Assembly (NCBI GenBank): GCA_947475845.1 | Contig: CANJMO010000002.1 | Span: 35,047 to 99,046 of the forward strand | Source: Caulobacteraceae bacterium | GTDB lineage: Bacteria > Pseudomonadota > Alphaproteobacteria > Caulobacterales > Caulobacteraceae | DNA length: 64,000 bases | Direction: 5' to 3' | Shown here: in pieces, positions 50,553 to 60,361 of the stretch | How the letters are laid out: each line of letters begins with the position of its first letter | Numbering within the stretch: the stretch's first letter is position 1 | The notes under the pieces: generated by a model | What the model was told of the DNA's origin: nothing | The model's input: the letters and a program-made list of their open reading frames with translations, nothing else | The model's database searches: none | Translations under genes and position numbers: made by a program

Positions 50553-51667
50553 CCGGCGGAGAGGCGCTGGGCGACGACCTCGCCGATCGCCAGCGAACTG
50601 GTCAGGCCAGGGCTTTCGATGCCGAACAGGGCGATCAGCCCGTCCAACCCATGCCGCTCGACCCCATCGATGCGGAAGTCCGGCTGCTGTTCACCCTCGC
50701 CGTGAAGCTTGGGGCGGATGCCGGCGTAATCGGGGGTGAGCGAGCCGTCAGGCAGTCCCGGCCAGAAGTGGCGGACGTAGTCGTAGAAGCCGTCGGCGCG
50801 GCCGGGATCGACGTCGTAATTCTCGGTCTCGACATATTGCAAGTCCGGCCCGAAGTGGGCGCGCCCGCCCATGTCGCGCTTGTAGTGGACGCCCAGGGCG
50901 CCGGCGATCGGCGGGGGGTAGACCAGGCGCTGGAACGGAGGCTTGCCGTTGAGCGCGAAGTAGACGCCCTTGCCGTAGTGCAGCTTGGGGATTTCGGCGG
51001 CCGGATAGCCGTCGATCCTGGCGGCGGCGTCCTGAGCGCCCAGACCGCCGGAGATGACCAGGGCTGCGACCGTCAGTTCGGCCGGTTCGGGCCCGCCTGC
51101 CCGGATGCGGAAACCGCCGCCCGCCATGGGCTCGGCACCCTCGAACGGCGCATCGACCACTACCGCCCCGCCACGCGCCTCGATTTCGCCGCGCAGGGCG
51201 ATCATATAGCCGTGGGTGTCGAAGATGCCGGTTTGCGGCGACAGCATGCCCATCAGGGCGCGGGCTTCAGGTTCGAGCGCATGGACCTGGTCGCCGGTGA
51301 GCATTTCCAAGCCCTCGACGTCGTTGATCGCGGCCTGTTTGGCGACCGCTTCGACGCGGGAAATCTCGGCCTCGCTGGTGGCGACCACGATCTTGCCGCA
51401 GCGCTCGTAGCCGACCCCGTGCGCCTCGAGGAACGGATAGAGCAGGCGCCTGCCGCGCACGCACAGCTGGGCCTTCAACGAGCCGGTCGGATAGTAGAGC
51501 CCGGCGTGGATCACCTCGGAATTGCGCGAGGACACCCCCTGGCCGATGAAGCGCTCCTTCTCCAGCACCACAACGGACTTGCCGGCTAGGGCCAGCTGAT
51601 AGCCGCAGGCCAGGCCCACGGCGCCGGCGCCGATCACAGCGGCGTCGAAATCGTACGCGTTTGTCAT
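50549..51667 (-). CDS. FAD-dependent L-2-hydroxyglutarate oxidase-like enzyme
   Basis: 372 aa DAO-family flavoprotein. The dinucleotide site is A-A-V-I-G-A-G-A-V-G-L-A, followed by V-V-V-L-E-K and the R-N-S-E-V-I-H-A-G-L-Y-Y-P segment characteristic of L2HGDH/LhgO. The C-terminal part has P-D-Y-A-G-I-R-P-K-L and the G-I-E-S-P-G-L-T-S-S-L-A-I-G flavin-closing motif. It oxidises L-2-hydroxyglutarate or a related hydroxyacid, giving 2-oxoglutarate. Single gene, divergent from the second pirin (73 bp). Confidence 0.88.
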   Translation of the reverse strand: MTNAYDFDAAVIGAGAVGLACGYQLALAGKSVVVLEKERFIGQGVSSRNSEVIHAGLYYPTGSLKAQLCVRGRRLLYPFLEAHGVGYERCGKIVVATSEAEISRVEAVAKQAAINDVEGLEMLTGDQVHALEPEARALMGMLSPQTGIFDTHGYMIALRGEIEARGGAVVVDAPFEGAEPMAGGGFRIRAGGPEPAELTVAALVISGGLGAQDAAARIDGYPAAEIPKLHYGKGVYFALNGKPPFQRLVYPPPIAGALGVHYKRDMGGRAHFGPDLQYVETENYDVDPGRADGFYDYVRHFWPGLPDGSLTPDYAGIRPKLHGEGEQQPDFRIDGVERHGLDGLIALFGIESPGLTSSLAIGEVVAQRLSAG

Positions 51668-51740
51668 GGCCTCAGCTTATGCCCTGTTGCACTGAAAGCT
51701 GCCAAGGTCAGGATGGCGGCTCATAGTCAGGAGAGCGTGC

Positions 51741-52634
51741 ATGATCGAGATGGTGATCGAGTCCCAGCGCAAGGACCTCGGCGGGTTCGAGGTCGGGCGC
51801 ATCCTGCCGTTCGCCAAGAAGCGCATGGTCGGACCGTTCGTGTTCCTCGACCATATCGGCCCGGCCCAGTTCGCTTCGGGCCAGGGGATCGACGTGCGCC
51901 CGCACCCGCACATCGGCCTCAGCACCGTCAGCTATCTGTTCGAAGGCTCGATCTTCCACCAGGACAGCCTCGGCTATCGCCAGGCGATCAATCCGGGCGA
52001 GGTCAACTGGATGACCGCCGGGCGCGGCATCACCCATTCCGAGCGCACCGATCCGCCGCTGCGCGACAGCGGCCAGGCGATGCACGGGATGCAGGCGTGG
52101 GTCGCCCTGCCGGTGGAGGACGAGGGGGTCGAGCCGGCCTTCTTCCATCACGGTCCGGAAGACTTGCCGACCTATGAGGCGGGCGGACTGTGGGCGCGGT
52201 TGATCGCCGGCACGGCCTATGGCGCATCGGCCAATGTGAAGACCCATTCGCCGCTGTTCTACGTTCACTGGGAGATGCAGCCGGGGGCCAAGGGCGAGGC
52301 GCCCAATGGCCATACCGAACGGGCCGCCTTCGTCGCGCGCGGCACTGTTGAGGTGGATGGGCGGGAGTTCGGCGACGGCCAGTTGATCGTGTTCACGCCG
52401 GGGCAGGACGCGGTGATCCTGGCCAAGACGGCGGCCACGGTGATGCTGCTGGGCGGCGAGCCGCTGGGCCACCGCTACATCTGGTGGAACCTGGTGTCGC
52501 ACAGCATGGACCGGATCGAGGAGGCCAAGGCCGACTGGAAAGCCGGCCGCTTCCCCCTGCCGCCGCAGGACAACCAGGAGTTCATCCCGCTGCCCGACAC
52601 GCCGCCCCCGCCGAAGCCGGAGCCGATGTCCTAG
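51741..52634 (+). CDS. pirin family protein (long form)
   Basis: 297 aa bicupin with R-P-H-P-H-I-G-L-S-T (first metal ligands), G-R-G-I-T-H-S-E and F-L-D-H-I-G-P-A, all standard pirin motifs. A Pirin_C domain follows (W-E-M-Q-P-G-A and H-R-Y-I-W-W-N-L-V). It is only distantly similar to the YhhW-type pirin in this window. It may act as a redox-sensing or dioxygenase protein; role unknown. It converges on the exported protein (3 bp between stops). Confidence 0.92.
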   Translation: MIEMVIESQRKDLGGFEVGRILPFAKKRMVGPFVFLDHIGPAQFASGQGIDVRPHPHIGLSTVSYLFEGSIFHQDSLGYRQAINPGEVNWMTAGRGITHSERTDPPLRDSGQAMHGMQAWVALPVEDEGVEPAFFHHGPEDLPTYEAGGLWARLIAGTAYGASANVKTHSPLFYVHWEMQPGAKGEAPNGHTERAAFVARGTVEVDGREFGDGQLIVFTPGQDAVILAKTAATVMLLGGEPLGHRYIWWNLVSHSMDRIEEAKADWKAGRFPLPPQDNQEFIPLPDTPPPPKPEPMS

Positions 52635-52637
52635 CTT

Positions 52638-53363
52638 CTACTTCTTATCGCAGCCTTTGCCGAAGCCGAGCGTGGTCAGGCACTTGGAGGCGTGCAGGGC
52701 CTGGCCCCCGGTGCCGCCGAGCGCGCTGCCGGGGCCGGTCGAGGAGACCAGCAGCAGGGGCTGGTCGGCCGCGCCTTGCGCGTCCTTGGCGGCGACATCG
52801 CGGGTGGTGCGCGCGATCAGGCGCTCCTGCCCGGCAAGATGGCCATCCGGATCGCCCGAGCCGATCAGGGCCAGGATGCGCACGGTGACGGCGGCGCCCG
52901 TGCCCTCGGCCGGGGTCAGCACCACCAGTGAATCCTTGGCGCCGCGCACGAAGGCGTCGCAGGCGACCGGGCCCTTGCCGGTCACCACCGGGGTTCCGGC
53001 CACGGCGCAATAGGCGGCGACGCCCGCGGCGTCGGACAGGGCGACGGTCTTCAGGAAGGTCTTGTTGTCGGTAGCCAGGGCGGCGCGGTCGGGGGCGATC
53101 AGAACCGCCACGGGCTGGCCGGGGTTGGCCTTGTTGTGGGCGTCGGCGGCGCATTTGGCCCCAACGATGCGGACTTCCGCGCGCGCGTCGGGCGTCAGGC
53201 CGTTGGCCTTGCCCAGGTCGGCCTCGATCGTCTGGACGTCCGAGCAGCTGTACTGAGTGACCAACTGGCGCGGCTTGGCGTCGGCCAAGGCCAGGGACGC
53301 CCCGGTCACGCCGAAGGCCGCGGCCATCAACCCCGTCATGACGATGCGATTGCCTGTAGGCAT
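52638..53363 (-). CDS. exported protein of unknown function
   Basis: 241 aa with a signal peptide (cleavage near S-L-A-L-A-D). The mature protein is Ala-rich, with six cysteines (Y-S-C-S-D, G-A-K-C-A, Y-C-A-V-A, V-A-C-D-A, S-K-C-L, K-G-C-D) that could form disulfides. I see no enzymatic motif. It precedes the cytochrome c gene by orientation only in the sense that both are on the minus strand, with 92 bp between; cotranscription is possible. Confidence 0.6.
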   Translation of the reverse strand: MPTGNRIVMTGLMAAAFGVTGASLALADAKPRQLVTQYSCSDVQTIEADLGKANGLTPDARAEVRIVGAKCAADAHNKANPGQPVAVLIAPDRAALATDNKTFLKTVALSDAAGVAAYCAVAGTPVVTGKGPVACDAFVRGAKDSLVVLTPAEGTGAAVTVRILALIGSGDPDGHLAGQERLIARTTRDVAAKDAQGAADQPLLLVSSTGPGSALGGTGGQALHASKCLTTLGFGKGCDKK

Positions 53364-53455
53364 GACGCCCTCCCTCGATGTTGTGTGGCCCGCTAAGCAG
53401 GCCTTATGCGGTCAAGCTGACATACAAGGCCGGGTCCGCCAACATGGCGACGCTG

Positions 53456-54769
53456 TCAGCGACCAGGGGTCGCAAGGCCGAGGGCGCGCCGCACCGCCCG
53501 CACCTGCCCGGCGCTGACGGACGGCGCGCCATTGCCCCAGGATTGGCGGACATAGCTGGCGACCTCGGCCACCTCGCGGTCGTCATAACGCCAGCCGAAC
53601 GGCGGCATGGCCATCGGCGACGGGGCGGCGGCGGTGGACGGCATTCGCGCGCCCTTGAGGATCACCGCGATCAGGGTATCGGGGTGCTGGGCCAGGACGG
53701 TGGGGTTGCCGGCCAGGGACGGCAGGGCGCGGCCGGCGCCGTCGCCATTGAGGCGATGGCAGGCCGAGCAGCTATTCATGAAGCGCAAGGCGCCGGGGTC
53801 GGTCTGTTTGCCGGACATGACGGCGTCCAGAGAGGCGGCGGTGGCGGCGAAGGTCGCCCTTCCCGACTCCGGGGCTGGGCTCAGCGATTTCAGATAGGCG
53901 GCGATGGCGCCCCGGTCCGCATCGGTCATGAACTGGGTCGAGTGGGCCACCACCTCGCCCATCTGGCCGACCACGGCGGAGTGGGCCGAGCGGCCGCTGG
54001 CCAGCAATTCCGCGATGTCGTCCGCGCTCCAGCGGCCGAGACCGTCGGCGGTGTTGCCGCGCAGGTTGATCGGCGAGGCGCCGTCCAACCGCGCACCGGA
54101 CAGGAACAGGTCGGAGCGTCCGTCCAGCGCCTTCTCCTGGAAGGCTGGGCCGCGCGGGGTGTGGCAGGTCCCGCAGTGGGCCAGGCCCTGGACCAGATAG
54201 GCGCCGCGATTCCACGAGGCGCCCTTGGCCGGATCGGCGGCGAAGCGGCTGTCGTCGTGGAAGGCCTTGTTCCACAAGCCGATGGGCCAGCGGGCGAACC
54301 AGAGGACCCCATCGGCGTGATTGGCGGTCGGAGCGGCGGGCACGGCCTGCATCAGGTAGGCGTAGAGGTCGTGCAGGTCTTCGTCGGAGACCTTGGCGTA
54401 AGCGGTGTAGGGCATGGCCGGCAGGACGCGCTCGCCATTGGGCCGTACGCCCTGGCGCATCAGGCGGGCGAAGTCGGTGAAGCTGTAGACGCCGATGCCG
54501 TGGACCTTGTCCGGGGTGATGTTGCTGGACCAGACCGGCCCGGCCGGGGTCGGCAGGGCGAGGCCCCCGGCGAGGTCGGGGCTGCCGGGCACGCTGTGGC
54601 AGGCGGCGCAGTCGCCGAGCACCGCGACATAGGCGCCGTGGCGCGGATCGGGCGTGCGCGTGGCGATGGCCGGGGAGACCTTGGGGTCGGGCAGGCTGCG
54701 GCCGGTGACGGCCACCGCGGCGCCGGCGGCGACCAGCAGGGCCAAGACCAGCAGCGCGGCGCGCTTCAC
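53456..54769 (-). CDS. tri-haem cytochrome c subunit of a membrane-bound dehydrogenase
   Basis: 437 aa with an N-terminal signal/anchor helix (residues ~3-25). Three C-x-x-C-H sites (C-A-A-C-H, C-G-T-C-H, C-S-A-C-H) mark the three cytochrome c domains of the gluconate/alcohol dehydrogenase cytochrome subunit family. It passes electrons from the flavoprotein to ubiquinone or a terminal oxidase in the periplasm. Its start overlaps the flavoprotein stop by 4 bp (ATGA), so it is the last gene of the three-gene dehydrogenase operon. Confidence 0.93.
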   Translation of the reverse strand: MKRAALLVLALLVAAGAAVAVTGRSLPDPKVSPAIATRTPDPRHGAYVAVLGDCAACHSVPGSPDLAGGLALPTPAGPVWSSNITPDKVHGIGVYSFTDFARLMRQGVRPNGERVLPAMPYTAYAKVSDEDLHDLYAYLMQAVPAAPTANHADGVLWFARWPIGLWNKAFHDDSRFAADPAKGASWNRGAYLVQGLAHCGTCHTPRGPAFQEKALDGRSDLFLSGARLDGASPINLRGNTADGLGRWSADDIAELLASGRSAHSAVVGQMGEVVAHSTQFMTDADRGAIAAYLKSLSPAPESGRATFAATAASLDAVMSGKQTDPGALRFMNSCSACHRLNGDGAGRALPSLAGNPTVLAQHPDTLIAVILKGARMPSTAAAPSPMAMPPFGWRYDDREVAEVASYVRQSWGNGAPSVSAGQVRAVRRALGLATPGR

Positions 54770-56541
54770 GTCCGCACCATCGGGCCGGGGGACTTCAGAT
54801 AGGTGTCGCGGATGTTGGCGGCGGCCCAGTAGGCCAGGGCCCCGACCAGGCCGGTCGGGTTGTAGCAGATGCCGTGGGTGAAGACGTTGGCGCCGAGGAC
54901 GAACAGGTTCGGCACGTCCCAGCTCTGCAGGTATTTGTTGACCGCGCTGGTCTTGGGATCGGCGCCCATCGACGTGCCGCCGTTGATGTGGGTGCTCTGG
55001 TAGGCGCGGGTGTCCCAGTGGTCGCCGCGCTTGATGATGCGGCCGGAGGCGGAGGTGGCGCCCATGGCCTTGGCGATGGCGTTGAGCTTGTCACCGAAGA
55101 ATTCGGACATGCGCAGGTCGTTGTCCTGCCAATCCAGCGTCATGCGCAGCAGCGGCTCGCCGTAGGCGTCGCGATAGGTCGGGTCGAGGTCGAGGAAGGC
55201 CCCGCGATAGGCCATGTTGCTCATCTGGGCCTCGATGCGCCCGGTGTGCAGATAGTTGTCCTTGACCGCCTGCTTCCAGCTCGAGCCCCACTTGGGCGCG
55301 CCCTTGGGCAGGGGGATGCCGCGCACCGGACCGGCGCCGGTCTGGCGGCCCCAGATCACGCCGCCGCCAATGAAGCCGTGCGGGCCATGGTCGAAGTTGT
55401 CGGCGTTGAAGTCGTCGATCGCCTGGCCGACGCCGCCCGAACCCATGAACGGATTGATGTAGGTCGACTTGTCGAAGAAGGTGTTGATGCTGTTGAGCAC
55501 CTGGTAGCAGAAGTTGCGCCCGATCACGCCCTCGCCGGTCTTGGGGTCGTAGGGCTTGCCGATCTTGGACGACAGCATCAGCCGCACATTGTGCAGGTGA
55601 AAGGCGGCCAGGACGACCATGCCCGCCGGCTGCTCGACCTCGCGGCCCTGGCCGTCGATGTAGGTGACCCCGGTCGCGGTCTTGCCGTCGGACGCGGTGT
55701 TGACCCGCACCACATGGGCGTTGGTCTTGTAGGAGAAGTTCTTCATCTGGCGCAGCGCCGGCAGGATCGTGGTCTGCGGCGAGGCCTTGGAATAGTTGAT
55801 GCAGCCGTAGTCCGAGCAGAAACCACAGAAATTGCAGGGGCCGATGTCGCAGCCGTAGGGGTTGCGGTAGGGCTGCGAGGCGTTGGCGGCGGGCAGGGAA
55901 TAGGGGTTGTAGCCGAGCTCGCGCGTGGCCTTGGCGAACAGGACGCTGGTGGGCGGATCCTTCAGCGGCGGCAGGGGGAACTCGCGGCTGCGCGCGGCCT
56001 CGAACGGATTGCCGCCGGGGGATTTCACGCCGCCGATGTTGCCGGCCTTGCCCGAGGTGCCGCAGACATATTCGAAGCGGTCGAAGTGCGGCTCCAGCTC
56101 GTCATAGGTGATCCCCCAATCCTGCAGCTGCATGCCCTCGGGGATAAACTTCCGGCCATAGCGTTCGGTGACGTGGCTCTTGAGGCGCAGCTCCTCGGGC
56201 ATGACCCTCGAGTGCACGCCGGACCAGTGGATGCCGGCGCCGCCGACCCCGGTCCCCGGCTTGAACGAGCCGATCTGGCGATAGGGCAGAGCGCGGTCGG
56301 CCTGATCGTGGCGCAGGGTGACGGTGGTCTTGGACAGGTTCTGCAGTAGGCCGTTGCGGGCCGACTGGGCGATCTCGTCGACCACCTTGGGATAGGCCCA
56401 GTCGGGGACCGTGTCCTGGTCCTCGCCGCGCTCCAGCGCGAGCACCTCGAGCCCGGCCTTGGCCAGTTCAATGGCCAAGATCGCGCCGGTCCAGCCGAGG
56501 CCGACGATCACCACGTCGACGGGTTTGTTGCGGATCGCCAT
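54766..56541 (-). CDS. GMC-family flavoprotein dehydrogenase (gluconate 2-dehydrogenase large-subunit-like)
   Basis: 591 aa from the ATG at 56541. The FAD-binding start is V-V-I-V-G-L-G-W-T-G-A-I-L-A-I-E-L, followed by L-A-L-E-R-G. A cysteine-rich stretch (C-D-I-G-P-C-N-F-C-G-F-C-S-D-Y-G-C) is typical of this subfamily and may bind a [3Fe-4S] cluster. The C-terminal GMC domain has S-T-H-I-N-G-G-T-S-M-G and N-P-T-G-L-V-G-A-L-A. There is no own signal peptide; it is expected to ride through Tat with the small subunit. Likely substrates are sugar acids or polyols (gluconate, 2-ketogluconate, sorbitol or fructose); not resolvable from sequence. Confidence 0.92.
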   Translation of the reverse strand: MAIRNKPVDVVIVGLGWTGAILAIELAKAGLEVLALERGEDQDTVPDWAYPKVVDEIAQSARNGLLQNLSKTTVTLRHDQADRALPYRQIGSFKPGTGVGGAGIHWSGVHSRVMPEELRLKSHVTERYGRKFIPEGMQLQDWGITYDELEPHFDRFEYVCGTSGKAGNIGGVKSPGGNPFEAARSREFPLPPLKDPPTSVLFAKATRELGYNPYSLPAANASQPYRNPYGCDIGPCNFCGFCSDYGCINYSKASPQTTILPALRQMKNFSYKTNAHVVRVNTASDGKTATGVTYIDGQGREVEQPAGMVVLAAFHLHNVRLMLSSKIGKPYDPKTGEGVIGRNFCYQVLNSINTFFDKSTYINPFMGSGGVGQAIDDFNADNFDHGPHGFIGGGVIWGRQTGAGPVRGIPLPKGAPKWGSSWKQAVKDNYLHTGRIEAQMSNMAYRGAFLDLDPTYRDAYGEPLLRMTLDWQDNDLRMSEFFGDKLNAIAKAMGATSASGRIIKRGDHWDTRAYQSTHINGGTSMGADPKTSAVNKYLQSWDVPNLFVLGANVFTHGICYNPTGLVGALAYWAAANIRDTYLKSPGPMVRT

Positions 56542-57260
56542 CAGGCCTGGCGGCCGTGCAGGTCGACCGGGCCGTAGGGATAGGCCGCGGGCTTGTCGAC
56601 CCATTCCAGGAAGTCGGCGCGGGCGCCCGGGTGGCCGATCATCTTCCACGCGGCCATGTCGCGGTTGCCGCCGTACATCGGGTCGCCGAAGTAGCCCTCC
56701 ATGACGTTCTTGAGCAGGAAGGCGGTGAAGAAGACGTCCAGCGGCAGGTCATCCGACTTCACCTTGCCGGCCTCGACCTGCTTGAGCACATCGTCCTGGG
56801 TCTTGGCGTCGAGGTCGGCGAGGACCTTGCCGTGGGTCTTGGCGCACCAGGCGTCGATGGCGCGGATGCCCAGGCGGTACTGCTGCTTGGGCGTCAGCTG
56901 CGACTGGTAGCCGAACTCCGGTTTGCCCTCGAAGAACGGCCCCTGCATGTACCAGGCGGCGGCGGCGCCGTAGGGCGTCCCCATCTGGCGGTCGATGAAC
57001 TGTGGCACGCCCAGTTCAAGCGCGCCTGGACCGTTGGCGTCATTGGGGATCAGGCGGGCGCAGGCGGCCTGGACGAAAGCCCATTCGGCGGGGGTGAAGA
57101 AAGCCGGCTTGTAGTCGGCGGCGGCCGGGGTCGCGGCGGCGGGCGCGCTGGCGGCCAGGTCATCCTGATGTGTGGCGGGCGGGCTGCAGGCGGCGGCGCC
57201 CAAGGCGGGCAGCAGCACCGAGCCCTTGAGGAATGCGCGGCGGTCGGTGTCCTTGGACAT
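56541..57260 (-). CDS. gluconate 2-dehydrogenase gamma-like (subunit 3) protein with Tat signal
   Basis: 239 aa from the ATG at 57260 (GGGAG upstream). The Tat motif D-R-R-A-F-L-K-G is followed by a hydrophobic core and A-A-A-C, a possible lipoprotein site. The remainder matches the small subunit family: F-F-T-P-A-E-W-A-F-V-Q-A-A-C-A-R-L-I-P, G-V-P-Q-F-I-D-R-Q, and the G-Y-F-G-D-P-M-Y-G-G-N segment. It carries the flavoprotein across the membrane through its Tat signal. First gene of the operon; its stop overlaps the next ATG by one base. Confidence 0.92.
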   Translation of the reverse strand: MSKDTDRRAFLKGSVLLPALGAAACSPPATHQDDLAASAPAAATPAAADYKPAFFTPAEWAFVQAACARLIPNDANGPGALELGVPQFIDRQMGTPYGAAAAWYMQGPFFEGKPEFGYQSQLTPKQQYRLGIRAIDAWCAKTHGKVLADLDAKTQDDVLKQVEAGKVKSDDLPLDVFFTAFLLKNVMEGYFGDPMYGGNRDMAAWKMIGHPGARADFLEWVDKPAAYPYGPVDLHGRQA

Positions 57261-57336
57261 GCGCACTCCCCTCCCGAAACGCCTTTTGACCCATGCTAGT
57301 CAAAGCCGCCGGGCGTGGCGAGGGGCTGAGCGGGTC

Positions 57337-57960
57337 TCAGTCGTCGCCGATGGCGACGTGGGCCTTGTGCCAATATTGCGCGCCGGTCCACAGGGTGACG
57401 AGGGCCGCGATCCACAGGATGCCGTGGGCGATGTTGGTGGCGACGCCCAGCACGTCCGGATCCGCGTTCAGGCCCCAGGCCGCCCAGGAGCCGACCAGCA
57501 GTTCGGCGGCGATGGCCACCATCTGCAGCGCCGTCTTGCACTTGGCCAGGAAGGTGACGGGAATCTTGACGCCCTTGGGCGCTACGCCTTCGCGCAGGGC
57601 GCTGACGGCGAATTCGCGGAACAGGATCAGGGCGAAGGGGATGGCGATCTGCGGCTGGGGGCCCAGAGCGGCCAGGCCGAGGATGGCGCCGCAGATCAGG
57701 ATCTTGTCGCCGATCGGATCGAGGATCGCGCCCCAGATGCTGACCGCGTCCAGCTTGCGCGCCAGCCAGCCGTCGAAGAAATCGGTGATGCAGGCCAGGA
57801 CGAAGGCGATGAGGGCCCAGCGTTCCAGGGCGAACTGGCTGTCGGGGGTCAGGCGCTCGCTGACATAGGGCACCCCGCCGGCCGCGGCGGCCAGGAACAG
57901 GAACATCATGACCCCGGCCAGCAGGCGGATGAAGGTCAGGATATTGGGAATCGACTTCAT
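57337..57960 (-). CDS. pgsA: CDP-diacylglycerol-glycerol-3-phosphate 3-phosphatidyltransferase PgsA
   Basis: 207-aa inner-membrane enzyme making phosphatidylglycerol phosphate. It begins I-P-N-I-L-T-F-I-R. The CDP-alcohol phosphotransferase motif D-G-x2-A-R-x8-G-x3-D-x3-D is present as D-G-W-L-A-R-K-L-D-A-V-S-I-W-G-A-I-L-D-P-I-G-D. About five TM helices. It lies downstream of uvrC on the same strand, a conserved proteobacterial neighbour pair, here with one small gene between. Confidence 0.94.
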   Translation of the reverse strand: MKSIPNILTFIRLLAGVMMFLFLAAAAGGVPYVSERLTPDSQFALERWALIAFVLACITDFFDGWLARKLDAVSIWGAILDPIGDKILICGAILGLAALGPQPQIAIPFALILFREFAVSALREGVAPKGVKIPVTFLAKCKTALQMVAIAAELLVGSWAAWGLNADPDVLGVATNIAHGILWIAALVTLWTGAQYWHKAHVAIGDD

Positions 57961-57980
57961 CGCGTGCCTGCCCGGTTCGG

Positions 57981-58358
57981 CTAGGGCTCTTGCTCGCCCT
58001 TGCGCAGTTTCAGCCCCTTGGGAACCAGGCCGGCGATCGCCTGCCCCTCCCAGGAAACAACATATGGCGTGGTATGCGCCACCTTGGAATGGATCACCAC
58101 CCGTGCGCCGAAGGTGCGGCGCGACAGCTGCTTGAAACGGCCGAATCCCGCCAGCCGTTCCGACAGGGTCATCTTATTCAGGGCCGAGATCTCGCTCTGG
58201 CGGATGTGCAGCAGCTGGCGATGACCGACGCCGCGCACGGCGAAGGTCTCCCAGCGGTACTCATATTTGATACGGGCGCGCCGGACGATATCGCGCACCA
58301 CCAGCAGCAGCGCCAGCAGGACGATTCCAGAGGCTTCAACAAGGAGGCCGAAGTTCAT
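57981..58358 (-). CDS. small membrane-anchored protein of unknown function between uvrC and pgsA
   Basis: 125 aa. One TM helix at the N-terminus (residues ~5-22), then a basic segment (R-R-A-R-I-K-Y-E-Y-R-W-E) and a soluble part with F-A-V-R-G-V-G-H-R-Q-L-L-H and a basic middle (F-K-Q-L-S-R-R-T-F-G-A-R). No family recognised. It is 80 bp after uvrC and 20 bp before pgsA on the same strand, so it is probably cotranscribed with pgsA. Confidence 0.6.
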   Translation of the reverse strand: MNFGLLVEASGIVLLALLLVVRDIVRRARIKYEYRWETFAVRGVGHRQLLHIRQSEISALNKMTLSERLAGFGRFKQLSRRTFGARVVIHSKVAHTTPYVVSWEGQAIAGLVPKGLKLRKGEQEP

Positions 58359-58438
58359 AAGGGATCAGTAACGTCACGGTTTGCCGGTATCAAAGGAAAA
58401 TGAGGTGGTGCGGCAATCTCGCCAAATAACGAATATCC

Positions 58439-60316
58439 TTAAGTTTTTCTGAAGTAGTTGAAGATCCGCTCAGCCAGGGGCGTAGACACCCCCTCAACCT
58501 TGATGAGGTCGTCGACCGAAGCACGGGAAACGCCCTTGGCCGAACCGAAGGCGTGCAGCAGAGCGCGCTTGCGGCCGGGCCCGACGCCCTCGATCTCGTC
58601 GAGCGGGTTCTTCTTCATCTCCATGGTGCGGCGAGTGCGATGGCTGCCGATGGCGAATCGGTGAGCCTCGTCGCGCAGGCGCTGCAGGTAATAGAGGCCC
58701 GGGCTTTTGGGATCGAGCATGAACGGGGTCTTGCCCGGCATGAAGAAGCGCTCCAGTCCCGCGTCGCGGTCCGGCCCCTTGGCCACCCCGACCACGACGA
58801 TGTCGTCGACGCCGAGATCGGCCATCACCTCGACCGCCACCGCCAGCTGGCCAGCGCCGCCGTCGATCAACACGAGGTCGGGACGGACCGTGACTTCGCC
58901 CGCTTCTTCTTCCTTGACCAGCCGTCCGAAGCGGCGGCGCAGCACCTCGCGCATCATGCCGTAGTCGTCGCCGGGGACCAGGTCCTGGGAGCGGATGTTG
59001 AACTTGCGGTACTGGTTCTTCATGAAGCCGTCGGGTCCAGCCACGATCATGCCGCCGACCGCGTTGGTCCCCTGGATGTGGCTGTTGTCGTAGACCTCAA
59101 TCCGCTCGGGCGAGCCCTCCAGGCCGAACGACTCGCACACCGCTGCCAGGATTTTGGACTGGGCCGAGCTTTCAGCCAGCTTGCGGCCCAGGGCCTCGCG
59201 GGCGTTGGTCAGGGCGTGATCGACCAGGCGCTTCTTCTCGCCGCGCGCCGGAACGGCCAGCTCGACCTTGCGCCCCGCCGTCAGGCTGAACGCCTCGGCC
59301 AGCAGTTCGGCGTTGGGCGCGGCGTGCGACAGCAGGATCAGGCGCGGGATCGGCTTGTCCTCGTAGAACTGGCCGAGGAAGGCGTCGACGATGTCGCCGT
59401 CCTCGTCGGTCTTGTCGACGCGGGGGAAGTAGGCGCGGTTGCCCCAGTTCTGGCCGGCGCGGAAGAAGAACACCTGGACGCAGGCCTGGCCGCCCTCGGC
59501 GTGCAGGGCGAAGACGTCGGCCTCCTCCACCGTCTCGGGATTGATGCCCTGCTCCATCGAGATCATTGACAGGGCGCGGATGCGGTCGCGCAGACGCGCG
59601 GCGATCTCGAACTCCATCTCCTCGGAGGCGGCCTGCATATCGGTGGACAGGCGCTTCATCACCGCGCGGCTCTTGCCGGTCATGAAGTCGTGGGCTTCGT
59701 CGACCAGCTCGCGATAGCCCTCGCCCGAGATCAGGTCGACGCAGGGCGCCGAGCAGCGCTTGATCTGGTGCAGCATGCACGGCCGGGTGCGGGTCTCGTA
59801 GACGCTGTCCGAGCAGGACCGCAGCAGGAACGCCTTCTGCAGGATGTTGACCGTGCGGTTGACCGCCCAGGTCGAGGCGAACGGGCCGAAGTAGTCGCCG
59901 GGGATCGAGTGGACGCCGCGGTGCTTGCGGATCTGCGGCGCGGCGTGGTCGCGGCGGATCAGGATTTCGGCGAACGACTTGTCGTCGCGCAGCACCACGT
60001 TGAAGCGCGGCTTCAGGCGCTTGATCAGGTTGCTTTCGAGGAGCAGGGCCTCGGTTTCGGTGCGGGTGGAGGTGAACTCCATGGTCCGGGTCAGGTGGAC
60101 CATGTGGGCGATGCGCTGGGTGTGGAAACGGCCCTGGGCGTAGTGGGTGACCCGCTTCTTCAGCGACTTGGCCTTGCCGACGTAGAGAGCCTCGCCGCCC
60201 TCGCCCATCATCCGGTAGACCCCCGGCGCATCCGGCAGGCGCTTCACCTCGTCCTTGATCAGGGCCATGCCCTGAAGGCCCGAGCCTTCGGCGGCGATGA
60301 CGGTCTCGTCGGTCAT
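58439..60316 (-). CDS. uvrC: excinuclease ABC subunit C
   Basis: 625 aa. UvrC makes both incisions in nucleotide-excision repair. The N-terminal GIY-YIG nuclease has G-V-Y-R-M and [14 protein letters not shown]. Cysteines for an Fe-S cluster are in L-R-S-C-S-D, R-P-C-M-L-H and C-S-A-P-C. A UvrB-interacting UVR motif follows at ~210-245, then the RNase-H-like domain ([10 protein letters not shown] and [10 protein letters not shown]) and C-terminal helix-hairpin-helix motifs. Full length. Confidence 0.96.
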   Translation of the reverse strand: MTDETVIAAEGSGLQGMALIKDEVKRLPDAPGVYRMMGEGGEALYVGKAKSLKKRVTHYAQGRFHTQRIAHMVHLTRTMEFTSTRTETEALLLESNLIKRLKPRFNVVLRDDKSFAEILIRRDHAAPQIRKHRGVHSIPGDYFGPFASTWAVNRTVNILQKAFLLRSCSDSVYETRTRPCMLHQIKRCSAPCVDLISGEGYRELVDEAHDFMTGKSRAVMKRLSTDMQAASEEMEFEIAARLRDRIRALSMISMEQGINPETVEEADVFALHAEGGQACVQVFFFRAGQNWGNRAYFPRVDKTDEDGDIVDAFLGQFYEDKPIPRLILLSHAAPNAELLAEAFSLTAGRKVELAVPARGEKKRLVDHALTNAREALGRKLAESSAQSKILAAVCESFGLEGSPERIEVYDNSHIQGTNAVGGMIVAGPDGFMKNQYRKFNIRSQDLVPGDDYGMMREVLRRRFGRLVKEEEAGEVTVRPDLVLIDGGAGQLAVAVEVMADLGVDDIVVVGVAKGPDRDAGLERFFMPGKTPFMLDPKSPGLYYLQRLRDEAHRFAIGSHRTRRTMEMKKNPLDEIEGVGPGRKRALLHAFGSAKGVSRASVDDLIKVEGVSTPLAERIFNYFRKT

Positions 60317-60361
60317 GGCACGGATATAGGACGAGTCAGGGGCAAGCTCGACCCCCTCGGC

